A stretch of DNA of 64,000 nucleotides from Thalassovita autumnalis (GTDB taxonomy: Bacteria > Pseudomonadota > Alphaproteobacteria > Rhodobacterales > Rhodobacteraceae). The stretch is from assembly GCF_001458255.1 (NCBI RefSeq), contig NZ_CYSB01000041.1:220078-284077 (forward strand), read 5' to 3'. Position 1 is the stretch's first letter. Each line of letters starts with the position of its first letter. Made by a program: the position numbers and the translations under genes. Below, in pieces: positions 48,757 through 56,231 of this stretch. The notes under the pieces are model-generated. The model ran no database searches. It was not told the origin of the DNA and worked only from the letters and a program-made list of their open reading frames with translations.

Positions 48757-49106
48757 CAATCGCCACTTTGAGCGAGGGCCCGGCCATTCTCATCGGCTAC
48801 GCCTGGCGGCTGCAGATTGAGGCGGAAGCACCTGTCTTTGCCGAAGGCGCGAGCTATGCCGGCCATCTCCGCCTCAAACCCAGTGACCCGACGCTGCTTG
48901 CAGAGCTGTCCAGCGCCGATGGAGGGATACAGCACATCACAGAGACTGTGTTGGAACTGTCTCTGACGCCTTTCCAAACCGCAGGGCTCTCACCTGGGCG
49001 CGTGGTGCTGGATTTGGTGCGCACCGATCTCGAGCCAGACCTGCACTTGGGCTTTCTACTCGAAATCCCCGTGATGCTGCCGGTGACGCGAGGGTTGAGC
49101 CCATGA
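48753..49106 (+). CDS. Small uncharacterised virion-type protein
   Basis: 117 residues, beta-rich (GPAILIGYAWRLQIEAEAPVFAEGASYAGHLRLKPSDPTLL). The pattern is like an Ig- or baseplate-type domain that sits before tail fibres in rhodobacterial prophages. No catalytic motif. It is coupled to the spanin upstream and the collagen-like gene downstream by ATGA overlaps. Confidence 0.55.
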   Translation: MTIATLSEGPAILIGYAWRLQIEAEAPVFAEGASYAGHLRLKPSDPTLLAELSSADGGIQHITETVLELSLTPFQTAGLSPGRVVLDLVRTDLEPDLHLGFLLEIPVMLPVTRGLSP

Positions 49107-49309
49107 GTGACGCGATCCGGCAAACAGGCCCGATCACCATCACCGCGCCGATCAAGGTGCGTGTTGTAAACGGGCCATTCCGTATTCGGCTTGGCGGCCA
49201 GCCAGGACCGCAGGGGGCGACGGGCCCACAAGGCGACAAGGGCGATCAAGGTGATCCGGGCATCACGATCCTGCCCACCGACGCCCCCATCAATGGAGGA
49301 TTTTTCTGA
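49103..49309 (+). CDS. Short collagen-like phage protein
   Basis: 68 residues. A beta start (PITITAPIKVRVVNGPFRIRLGG) is followed by Gly-X-Y triplets ([19 protein letters not shown]) and a short end. It might trimerise as a connector between tail and fibre. It shares one base with the following gene. Confidence 0.6.
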   Translation: MSDAIRQTGPITITAPIKVRVVNGPFRIRLGGQPGPQGATGPQGDKGDQGDPGITILPTDAPINGGFF

Positions 49310-50292
49310 TGGCCAATACGATCCAGCTGAAACGCCGCGTCTCCGGCGTGGCGGGTGCGCCCGCTGCGCTGAAATCGGGTGAGCTTGCCCATAACGAGGT
49401 CGACAACACGGTCTATGTCGGCAAGGGCGACGATGGCAGCGGCAATGCGACCTCCATCGTCCCCGTAGCAGGGAGTGGCGGCTTTCTGGCGCTGGTGGGC
49501 ACGCAGAATGTTGGTGGGGCCAAAACCTTCTCTGTCGTGCCAAAATCCGGACAAGATGCCAGCGGCGGGACCGACCTTGTTCGCAAGTCTCAGGTCGACA
49601 GTCTGCTATTGGCGAAAGCGCCCTTGGCGTCACCAACCTTCACAGGATCGCCCGCGGCGCCGACGGCGGTCGCGGGCACGAACTCGACGCAGATTGCAAC
49701 GACGGCCTTCGTCAATGACGCCATTGCCGGCTTTGGCGCCGGCGACATGGCAAAATCCACCTATGACACGGACAATGATGGCAAGGTGGATGCCGCGGAA
49801 ATTGCAGATGCCGTTCCTTGGTCTGGGATCACGGGCAAGCCCACAAGCTTCACGCCCTCCAGCCACAGCCATTCGATCGCACAGGTCACCGGGCTCCAGA
49901 CGGCGCTGGATGCAAAGGCACCTCTTGCATCGCCTGCACTGACAGGATCGCCGACTGCCCCAACGGCAACGGCCGGTACGAACACAACGCAGATTGCGAC
50001 AACAGCCTTTGTGGCTGCCGCCATCGGTGCGCTTATTGATGCAGCTCCCGGCGCCATGGATACGCTGAACGAGTTGGCCGCAGCGCTGGGCGATGATCCG
50101 AACTTTGCGACCACGGTCACGAATGCACTGGCAGGCAAGCTCTCCGCAGCATCGAACCTGTCCGACCTCCCCAATAAAGCAACATCGCGGTCGAACCTCG
50201 GACTGGGGTCCATGGCCACGCAAGCCTCCAGCAATGTCGCGATCACCGGTGGGTCGATCAACGGGATCACACTTGATGGTGGGACCTTCTGA
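49309..50292 (+). CDS. Tail fibre protein with duplicated module
   Basis: 327 residues. The start [29 protein letters not shown] is the common fibre N-terminal module, also seen in the 50295 gene. Two copies of [33 protein letters not shown] lie 100 residues apart. The end is [17 protein letters not shown] followed by [16 protein letters not shown]. It has no S74 domain. It is probably a structural fibre or stalk. Confidence 0.8.
   Translation: MANTIQLKRRVSGVAGAPAALKSGELAHNEVDNTVYVGKGDDGSGNATSIVPVAGSGGFLALVGTQNVGGAKTFSVVPKSGQDASGGTDLVRKSQVDSLLLAKAPLASPTFTGSPAAPTAVAGTNSTQIATTAFVNDAIAGFGAGDMAKSTYDTDNDGKVDAAEIADAVPWSGITGKPTSFTPSSHSHSIAQVTGLQTALDAKAPLASPALTGSPTAPTATAGTNTTQIATTAFVAAAIGALIDAAPGAMDTLNELAAALGDDPNFATTVTNALAGKLSAASNLSDLPNKATSRSNLGLGSMATQASSNVAITGGSINGITLDGGTF
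49615..50016 (+). repeat. 100-bp duplicated segment at exactly 300-bp distance
   Basis: 49615-49716 and 49915-50016 are alike at the DNA and protein level and in the same reading frame. Loss or gain of a unit by recombination would change fibre length by 100 residues without a frameshift. Confidence 0.65.
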
Positions 50293-50294
50293 TC

Positions 50295-51245
50295 ATGGCA
50301 AATACCGTTCTGGTAAAACGAACGACCGTGGCCGGCCGGGTGCCCAGCACGGCGCAACTCGCTGCCGGAGAACTCGCCGTAAATGTCACTGACGGAAAGC
50401 TCTTCCTGAAACGCGTCTCCGGCGCCGAAACCGTGATCGAGCTCGGACAAACTGGACCGCAAGGAGCCGCAGGACCGGCTGGTCCTCAGGGCGCGACCGG
50501 GCCAACAGGGCCTCAGGGCCCAACAGGGGCAACAGGCCCGAAAGGTGACACAGGTGCAACAGGTCCTCAGGGTCCGACGGGCGCCACAGGACCGACACCA
50601 GCGCATCAATGGTCCGGCACCAGTCTGCGTTTTTTCAACGGATCGACCTGGGGTGGTTACGTAAACCTGAAAGGTGCTACCGGGGCAACAGGTGCGACCG
50701 GAGCCAAGGGTGATACTGGCGCCACCGGCCCGACAGGACCCCAGGGACCTGTAGGTCCCACAGGCCCAACCGGTGCAACCGGTCCACAAGGCCCCGCAGG
50801 AGCGGATGGGTCTCCCGACACGGCCGCGCAGGTACGTGCCAAACTGGTGACAGTGGATGGCTCTGGCTCTGGAATTGATGCCGACTTGCTCGATGGCAGC
50901 CATGCCAGCGCTTTTGCCCGCCTGTCGGGAGCGACGTTCTCAGGCACTGTGACAGCGCCGAACTTTGTCTCCTCCTCAGATGCGCGTCTCAAATCTGACA
51001 TCGCGCCCATCGCAGATGCGCTCGCCAAGGTACAAGCGCTCAACGGCGTCACCTTCAAAATGACAGGTAGTGACACGCGGCAGATGGGCCTCATCGCGCA
51101 GGAAGTGCAGGCGGTTTCGCCGGAGGCTGTCGTCGAGACGGAGGGCGTTCTGCGCCTCGCTTACGGCAATCTCGTGGGCCTCCTCGTGGAGGCAATCAAG
51201 GACCTCGCTCAGGAGGTCGACAAGCTGAAAAGGACCGCACCGTGA
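50295..51245 (+). CDS. Collagen-like tail fibre with S74 chaperone domain
   Basis: 316 residues: a fibre N-module ([20 protein letters not shown]), two collagen-like Gly-X-Y runs (about residues 50-100 and 120-170) broken by [20 protein letters not shown], then [11 protein letters not shown] and a C-terminal S74 domain ([33 protein letters not shown]). The collagen runs would trimerise and the S74 part would fold the fibre and cut itself off. It is likely the main adhesive fibre. A GTGA overlap leads into the unknown gene 51242. Confidence 0.85.
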   Translation: MANTVLVKRTTVAGRVPSTAQLAAGELAVNVTDGKLFLKRVSGAETVIELGQTGPQGAAGPAGPQGATGPTGPQGPTGATGPKGDTGATGPQGPTGATGPTPAHQWSGTSLRFFNGSTWGGYVNLKGATGATGATGAKGDTGATGPTGPQGPVGPTGPTGATGPQGPAGADGSPDTAAQVRAKLVTVDGSGSGIDADLLDGSHASAFARLSGATFSGTVTAPNFVSSSDARLKSDIAPIADALAKVQALNGVTFKMTGSDTRQMGLIAQEVQAVSPEAVVETEGVLRLAYGNLVGLLVEAIKDLAQEVDKLKRTAP

Positions 51246-52147
51246 TCGAGACCGGGCTTCATGTCATCTACAACACGGGCTCGCGGCTGCATTACGCCGT
51301 CGATGTCCAAGACACCTATGCCGGGATTGCCGTCTTCGATCCCTGTGAGATCGGCCAAGGGCTGCGCGATGGCATCGAGCCACTGCCATGGGCAGACTTA
51401 GCGGCAGCACTTGAGACACCTTATGACCGCGCGAATGCCGCAGGCTTTGTCGATATGCGCGGCAACGGCGTGTTCATTCCAGATTTGCCCGGATTGACCC
51501 ATGGGGCGATCTATAGGGGGCGTTCGTATGTGTTTCTCGACGGGATGATCGGCCATGATGAAATCACTGATTACGGGCTGATTGATATCATGACCAACGA
51601 AGCGGGATTTCCACTTCCTTGGCGTAACCGCTTTGCGCAGTCTGCGCGTGAAAAAGTTGACTTTTCCTTCCGGCATCGGGCCCGAACGCAGTGCTCCAAC
51701 GCGCTGGTGATCTTCATGCCGATCGCGGGGGCCCTGTCCGGCGCGCGCATCGAAGTCCTCTGTGAGCAGGAGCCAATCCTGCTGAACGGCACCACCGTCG
51801 CGGGCCGGATCGATGACGCGACGATCCCGAATGACGGGCAGTGGTTCAAGCAGTTCTACTTCCACACGGTGGCGACCGAGACGGTGACCGTCCCCGCGGG
51901 AGGGCGGGCTCATGTGCCGATCGCGCTGCGCTGGAATGGCGATGGCGCGCCATGCGCACACGCGCTGGCACTGAAACTAGACAGTGACGCCGGCTATCTG
52001 CCGAAGCGGCGGCTGTCGACCGATTCGAATGGTGCGGGCAGCTTTGCCGTCGAGGCGTTGGGGCTCAACCCGGGCGACCAGATCGCGGTCAAGATCAACA
52101 CCGAGCATTACACCGCAATCGGCAAGATCATCCTGGAGGTCGTGTGA
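51242..52147 (+). CDS. Uncharacterised virion-associated protein before maturation cassette
   Basis: 301 residues, GTG start within the fibre stop. I do not recognise a family. The N-terminal part ([39 protein letters not shown]) and the middle ([30 protein letters not shown]) look globular. The C-terminal ~80 residues, [32 protein letters not shown], look like a beta-sandwich. It may be a tip adhesin, or part of the peptide maturation set with which it is coupled. Confidence 0.55.
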   Translation: MIETGLHVIYNTGSRLHYAVDVQDTYAGIAVFDPCEIGQGLRDGIEPLPWADLAAALETPYDRANAAGFVDMRGNGVFIPDLPGLTHGAIYRGRSYVFLDGMIGHDEITDYGLIDIMTNEAGFPLPWRNRFAQSAREKVDFSFRHRARTQCSNALVIFMPIAGALSGARIEVLCEQEPILLNGTTVAGRIDDATIPNDGQWFKQFYFHTVATETVTVPAGGRAHVPIALRWNGDGAPCAHALALKLDSDAGYLPKRRLSTDSNGAGSFAVEALGLNPGDQIAVKINTEHYTAIGKIILEVV

Positions 52148-52887
52148 TGGAGATCGCGACCACGACCGAGTTCCAGGTGATCTACCCTGCCTTCATCCTG
52201 CACAAGCATTGGGACATGCCCGAGGGCTTCAATGACCGGCTCCATGCGCTGGCGGCAGACGACGCAGTGGCGAACCGCATTCAAGACGCGGGCGACGGCC
52301 GTAACGTTGGCGACCAGACCAACCATCTCGGACATTTGCGGCACAACTTCCTGATGGATCGGCAGGACCCGGCCATCGCAGTACTGGCGCAGATGGTTGC
52401 CGCTGGGGTCCGGGAATACCTGCAATTGGCTTATGGCTATGAGCACGAGGGTGACATCCGGATGATGTCGGACACCTTCTGGCAGCGCCGGGCTGCGCGG
52501 GAAAACGTCGGGATCAACGCGCACACCCATATCCAGACCGACATCGTCTGTACCTATTACCCGCGGGTGGTGCTGGACGCCGATTGCCCGGAGACCTCGC
52601 TCCATCGCGGGGCGGTGCGCTTCTACGATCCGGCGAATGTGGGCAAGCGGCTCTGGCCCTGTCGCAACCCGGAGGCTTACGTCGGCGGCTGGTACGCGGT
52701 CGAGCCCCGCACCGGGTCCATGATCGTCTTCGAGGGCCATGTGCCTCATGACAGCACCTATTTCGAGGGCGAGGAGCGAATGTGCATCCCCGTCCTCTGT
52801 TCGCTCGAACTTCCGAATTCCCACTGCAAGGCCAGTCTCGCCGAGATCCTGGCCCATCAGGCGCAAGGAGGCAGCCATGGCCTATAA
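52147..52887 (+). CDS. Putative 2OG-Fe(II) oxygenase, first copy
   Basis: 246 residues from the ATG at 52147, which has GGAGG at a 7-nt spacing; a GTG one codon earlier is too close to it. The core INAHTHIQTDIVCTYYPRVV, GAVRFYDPAN, EPRTGSMIVFEGHVPHDSTYF and ERMCIPVLC resembles TIGR02466-type phage 2OG oxygenases: a first His region, RFYDP, G-SMIVFEG with the distal His, then Arg for 2-oxoglutarate. The HxD motif is not strict. The substrate may be the neighbouring Cys-rich protein. It overlaps that gene by 11 bp. Confidence 0.6.
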   Translation: MEIATTTEFQVIYPAFILHKHWDMPEGFNDRLHALAADDAVANRIQDAGDGRNVGDQTNHLGHLRHNFLMDRQDPAIAVLAQMVAAGVREYLQLAYGYEHEGDIRMMSDTFWQRRAARENVGINAHTHIQTDIVCTYYPRVVLDADCPETSLHRGAVRFYDPANVGKRLWPCRNPEAYVGGWYAVEPRTGSMIVFEGHVPHDSTYFEGEERMCIPVLCSLELPNSHCKASLAEILAHQAQGGSHGL

Positions 52888-53173
52888 GGTCGGAACAACG
52901 ATCGTGATTGACGACAGCGGCAACGTGGACTGGTCGCGGATCACCAACAAGCCGGCAATTGGTGCAGGCACAATCACGGGCGTATCTCTCAGCAATGGCT
53001 CCCCGACGTCTGGAGGGTCTTTTTGGCCGCGCGTTTACAACTATACCGGCAACAATTGTAACTGTGTGGCAAACTGCACGGTTCACAGCCTCTCTGGCGG
53101 CGGCAGCTCTGGTGCAGTGACCATTACAGCCAACCGCTATAGCTTCAACTGCAACTGTAATTGCCGGTGCTGA
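52877..53173 (+). CDS. Cys-rich small protein with Asn-Cys repeats, candidate RiPP-like substrate
   Basis: 98 residues with a strong AAGGAGG site inside the oxygenase end. The N-terminal 55 residues (MAYKVGTTIVIDDSGNVDWS, RITNKPAIGAGTITG) look like a tail fibre or attachment module. The C-terminal 45 residues hold seven Cys, six of them preceded by Asn: NNCNC, ANC and the end FNCNCNCRC, with a Ser/Gly linker between. No zinc-finger spacing fits well. The setting (two oxygenases and a radical SAM/SPASM enzyme, all coupled) suggests that these Cys or Asn residues are enzymatically modified or cross-linked. Confidence 0.75.
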   Translation: MAYKVGTTIVIDDSGNVDWSRITNKPAIGAGTITGVSLSNGSPTSGGSFWPRVYNYTGNNCNCVANCTVHSLSGGGSSGAVTITANRYSFNCNCNCRC

Positions 53174-53175
53174 CC

Positions 53176-53808
53176 ATGGAAGTTCGCAGCACCAGCATCG
53201 ATTTCTGGCCGACACGCGTCACATTCTTCGAAACACCAGTCGCCTGGATGGTGAACAGGCAACTGGCCGACGAGGCCATCGCCGCCGTCGAAGCAAATGG
53301 CAGCGGGTCGATGGCCAATGCAGCCAAGCGCCGTGTGCGTGGCATACTTGAGAAAAGCGACGCAGGTCAGGCCCTAAAAGCCCATCTCTTTGCTTGCGCG
53401 CGTGCCGTCCTCGGCCCCTGGGCCCAATATCTCGACCCCGATCATTGCGAAAACCGCGCATTAGTGATCGAGCCCGGTGGCTTCATCTCAACCCACAAGG
53501 ACAGCCGCGAGGGCGATTTGACCTGCGTCCACTTCCTGACCGGCAGTGGGTCAGGTCAGCCGGTGAACAGCGTGGGCACCCCGCGCTTCGTGATCGAGGA
53601 TCCGTCGCGGTACTTCGACGAGGGTCGGCTGCCCTATGAGAGCCGCCATGGCTTCTCGGTCAACCCGCGGCCCGGGCTCTCGATCTTCTTCCCTTCCCAC
53701 ATTCCCCACAACCAGCACCCCCACGAGGGGAGCGCGCAGCATGTGCAGGTCGTCGCGAACTTCCGCGTCAACCTGCCAGTAGCAATCGAGGAAAGGCTGT
53801 TCGACTGA
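53176..53808 (+). CDS. Putative 2OG-Fe(II) oxygenase, second copy
   Basis: 210 residues. A clear HxD (GGFISTHKDSREGDLTCVHFLTG) and distal His (GLSIFFPSHIPHNQHPHEGS) on a double-stranded beta-helix pattern; PRFVIEDPSRYFD lies between. The fold is of the prolyl 4-hydroxylase-like kind, so Cys, Asn, Asp or Pro side chains are possible targets. It begins right after the stop of the Cys-rich gene and overlaps the radical SAM gene (TGATG). It is not closely similar to the 52147 protein, so it was not made by a recent duplication. Confidence 0.75.
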   Translation: MEVRSTSIDFWPTRVTFFETPVAWMVNRQLADEAIAAVEANGSGSMANAAKRRVRGILEKSDAGQALKAHLFACARAVLGPWAQYLDPDHCENRALVIEPGGFISTHKDSREGDLTCVHFLTGSGSGQPVNSVGTPRFVIEDPSRYFDEGRLPYESRHGFSVNPRPGLSIFFPSHIPHNQHPHEGSAQHVQVVANFRVNLPVAIEERLFD

Positions 53809-55034
53809 TGTGGTTTGATCTAACGCTGGAGGCGCGTGACGGCTGCCGTCATCACGTGCGCTACAACCCGCATACCTCTGAATGCGAGGGGCTGCCGCTG
53901 CCGGTCGAACCAGGGATTTTTGCACCGGTACCGCGCGTGGCCAAGGATAAGCCGCTCGGAAAATCTCGTGCGCCGCGCGTGCTGAAAATCCAACTCGGGC
54001 TCTCGTGCAACTATGCCTGCAGCTATTGCAGCCAGGCCTTCCAGATCGCTGACGCGACGGTTTCGAAGCTGGCCGATGTCGAGCACTTCCTGACTGAGCT
54101 TGACGGTTGGATTACCGATGCGCCGGAAAAGGTCGAGCTTTGGGGCGGGGAGCCGTTTCTTTACTGGGCCAAGATCAAGCGGTTGATCCCGGCGCTGGCC
54201 GCGCGGTTCCCCAAAGCTGCCTTCTCGATCATCACGAATGGATCGCTTCTCGACCGCGAAAAGCTGGATTTCATCGCCAAACACGACGTTGAAATCACGA
54301 TCTCACACGACGGGCCTGGTCAGCATCTGCGCGGGCCGGATCCGTTCGACGATCCGGAAAAGCGTCGATGGATCAAAACCTTGTTGGCAGAGCGCCCGGA
54401 AAAGACCGGGTTCAACGCAGTTCTGACGCGCCAGCATCACGACCTTCGGGCGCTCAAGGCCTGGTTCGCCGAAAAAGTCGGGCCGGACATCTTCGTCGGG
54501 CTCGAGGGTGTGGTGAACGTCTATGACGTAGCGACGGCCATCGGGACGGGGCGGTTTGAGCCAGCCGAACTGAACAGCCTGACACGCTCGATCTTCGAGG
54601 CATTAGTTGAGGACCCGAATGCTTTCGGTCTCGGGGAGCGCATCGACGAGTTCTTTGCCTCCATTCAACGTAGGCGCCCCATCGAGGCCCTCGGCCAGAA
54701 ATGTGGCATGGACAGCCCCGACGCCATCGCCGTCGACTTGCGCGGCAATGTCATGACCTGCCAGAACACCGGTGCGAAGGGCGTGCACAAGATCGGTCAT
54801 GTTGCCGACTTTGACGCCATCGCGCTCGACACCGCGACGCATTTTGCCTTCAGGGAGGAATGTATGTCCTGCCCCGTCGTTCAACTCTGCAAGGGGTCCT
54901 GCATGTTTCTTGAGGGGGAGTTCTTCAAGCAGAGCTGCGCCAACGAATTTGCATTCAATATGGGGATCCTGATGGCGGCAGTCTGGCATTTGACGGGGAT
55001 GGTGGTGAGGGAGGTCAAAATACCAGATCGATAA
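53808..55034 (+). CDS. Radical SAM/SPASM maturase-like enzyme
   Basis: 408 residues. The radical SAM motif CNYACSYC (CxxxCxxC) is at about residue 66, and the glycine-rich SAM site ELWGGEPFLYW follows. The C-terminal SPASM region has the full cysteine set: CGMDSPDAIAVDLRGNVMTC, then ECMSCPVVQLCKGSC (exactly CX2CX5CX3C) and a last Cys in FKQSC, binding two auxiliary 4Fe-4S clusters. Such enzymes modify ribosomal peptides (sactionine, ranthionine, C-C links) or proteins. It is coupled to the second oxygenase. A phage-borne maturase downstream of tail fibres is rare. Confidence 0.85.
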   Translation: MWFDLTLEARDGCRHHVRYNPHTSECEGLPLPVEPGIFAPVPRVAKDKPLGKSRAPRVLKIQLGLSCNYACSYCSQAFQIADATVSKLADVEHFLTELDGWITDAPEKVELWGGEPFLYWAKIKRLIPALAARFPKAAFSIITNGSLLDREKLDFIAKHDVEITISHDGPGQHLRGPDPFDDPEKRRWIKTLLAERPEKTGFNAVLTRQHHDLRALKAWFAEKVGPDIFVGLEGVVNVYDVATAIGTGRFEPAELNSLTRSIFEALVEDPNAFGLGERIDEFFASIQRRRPIEALGQKCGMDSPDAIAVDLRGNVMTCQNTGAKGVHKIGHVADFDAIALDTATHFAFREECMSCPVVQLCKGSCMFLEGEFFKQSCANEFAFNMGILMAAVWHLTGMVVREVKIPDR

Positions 55035-55147
55035 AACCATGAACCGCGAGGAACGCGATAACAAACCAGACACAGAACTGCAGAGCACCCTTCATGCCAC
55101 CTCCAGTTTGCTACCCGCTCTGCGCCAGCATTCCGTCGAACAACGGA

Positions 55148-55708
55148 TCACGGGTTTAGCGGGCTGAGATCAATTTCGCCGCCCTTGCTTCTGAAGGTTG
55201 CCGCATCGGCATCCCAAGTTGCCACCACATAGCACGGGTCTGCGCCTGCCCCGCTGTTCCCGTCACTTGTGACACAGCCGCTCCCGTGGATTGGGATCAA
55301 AACAAATGTGTCATCCCCTTGCGTCACCGAGGACGGACGAAATCCACTCCGGCGGAAAAAGGCGACCCCGTCCACGATCAGATGGAAGCCGCAGCCACCC
55401 GAGCCGCACCAGCCATATCCAACATTGGTGCAGTGAAACTCGTTATATAGAACCGTGCCAGTGACACCGTCTGGCGTTAGCGCAATGTCGTAAATGGCAT
55501 CCTCGGACAGGCTCAAGACGCCCTGCAGCGGCGCATCAAGATCGTCGTCAATCCCGTGAAAATTCGCCTGTTCAGCATCGCACTGTTCCTGAAACTGCTC
55601 GATGATGAAGTCGACCATTGGGTCGGCTTGGACGGGCTGGACCATCATGGGGACGCAGAGCAAAGCGTGGCATGAGTGGCCAAGAAACCGGAGAGCCCAG
55701 CTACGCAT
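55148..55708 (-). CDS. Small secreted Cys-containing protein, BREX operon end
   Basis: 186 residues from the ATG at 55708, overlapping the upstream stop by 8 bp. A signal peptide ends near PVQADPM. The mature part contains several Cys (QEQCDAEQ, FHCTNVGYGWCGSGGCGF, HGSGCVTSDG, DPCYVVATW) that could form disulfides in the periplasm. No family recognised. It is the last gene of the minus-strand run that comes from BREX, and it faces the prophage end. About 110 bp of gene-free DNA separate it from the radical SAM gene. Confidence 0.6.
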   Translation of the reverse strand: MRSWALRFLGHSCHALLCVPMMVQPVQADPMVDFIIEQFQEQCDAEQANFHGIDDDLDAPLQGVLSLSEDAIYDIALTPDGVTGTVLYNEFHCTNVGYGWCGSGGCGFHLIVDGVAFFRRSGFRPSSVTQGDDTFVLIPIHGSGCVTSDGNSGAGADPCYVVATWDADAATFRSKGGEIDLSPLNP

Positions 55709-56231
55709 CACGCATCCCCTGCACAAATCCGACCAGAAGATCCCACACAAACAAGACCGGCAGGGCCGAGAGCCACAAAAGATAAATTGCAGCACGCGCC
55801 ATAAAGGCCAGCAAGACCACGGCTGCGGTGATCAGCAGGTAGATGACCTGCAGCTGAGCAGCCTTCTTTCCGCGCAGCTGTACGCCGGCAAACTTGAACG
55901 ACGAGTACTGGGGCTTGAGGAAGTTGAAAGTACCTGCCCTGTTCTTCACCGACGCACTGACACCGGTTTTGGACAGGTTGAAGCCAAGCGGTCCTGCCCG
56001 CCAACGACCGATCAGCTGAAACCTTCCGTTCTGCAGTGCCATACGTGTGCCGTTGGCAACCCGGGTGGACGCCCGCAGGCCCTTCGACGAGTTGGCCGTC
56101 AAGTTGACCGGGCCCACCTTCTCTTCAGCCCGAACCGCCACACCGCCCGTGCGAGAAGCGCGGGTGTATTTCCCTCGATGTTCGATCCGGACCTGCTTGC
56201 CGTCTTCGTCTTTTTTGCCAAGACCAATCAC
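55701..56231 (-). CDS. Membrane protein with DUF4236-like core
   Basis: 176 residues. The middle (GPLGFNLSKTGVSASVKNRAGTFNF) has the N-x-SK-x-GVSxSxxxxxG pattern of DUF4236 proteins. The C-terminal third has two hydrophobic helices (LQVIYLLITAAVVLLAFM, AIYLLWLSALPVLFVWDLLVGF). Role unknown. Its start overlaps the stop of the DUF4268-like gene by ATGA, so it is co-translated with the nuclease. Confidence 0.6.
   Translation of the reverse strand: MIGLGKKDEDGKQVRIEHRGKYTRASRTGGVAVRAEEKVGPVNLTANSSKGLRASTRVANGTRMALQNGRFQLIGRWRAGPLGFNLSKTGVSASVKNRAGTFNFLKPQYSSFKFAGVQLRGKKAAQLQVIYLLITAAVVLLAFMARAAIYLLWLSALPVLFVWDLLVGFVQGMRDA

Larger units (their letters stand above)
15241..55034. mobile_element. 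Lambda-like siphovirus prophage, about 40 kb, with cargo genes
   Basis: An integrase and excisionase-like gene at the left are followed by replication functions, a ParB-methyltransferase and a complete collinear late operon. That operon runs from terminase through portal, protease/scaffold, decoration protein, capsid, tail, fibres, holin and endolysin to spanins. Gene order matches phage lambda, including a G/GT frameshift pair and a nested scaffold start. No core structural function is missing or broken, so the prophage may be intact. I could not find att repeats for it; the limits given are the outermost genes I assign to it. No recognisable CI-type repressor was seen. Confidence 0.85.

Noticed and set aside
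50440..50810. Tandem DNA repeats in the collagen-like fibre as a possible recombination element
   Set aside because: They are explained by Gly-X-Y codon repeats of the protein; no evidence for a separate DNA element.
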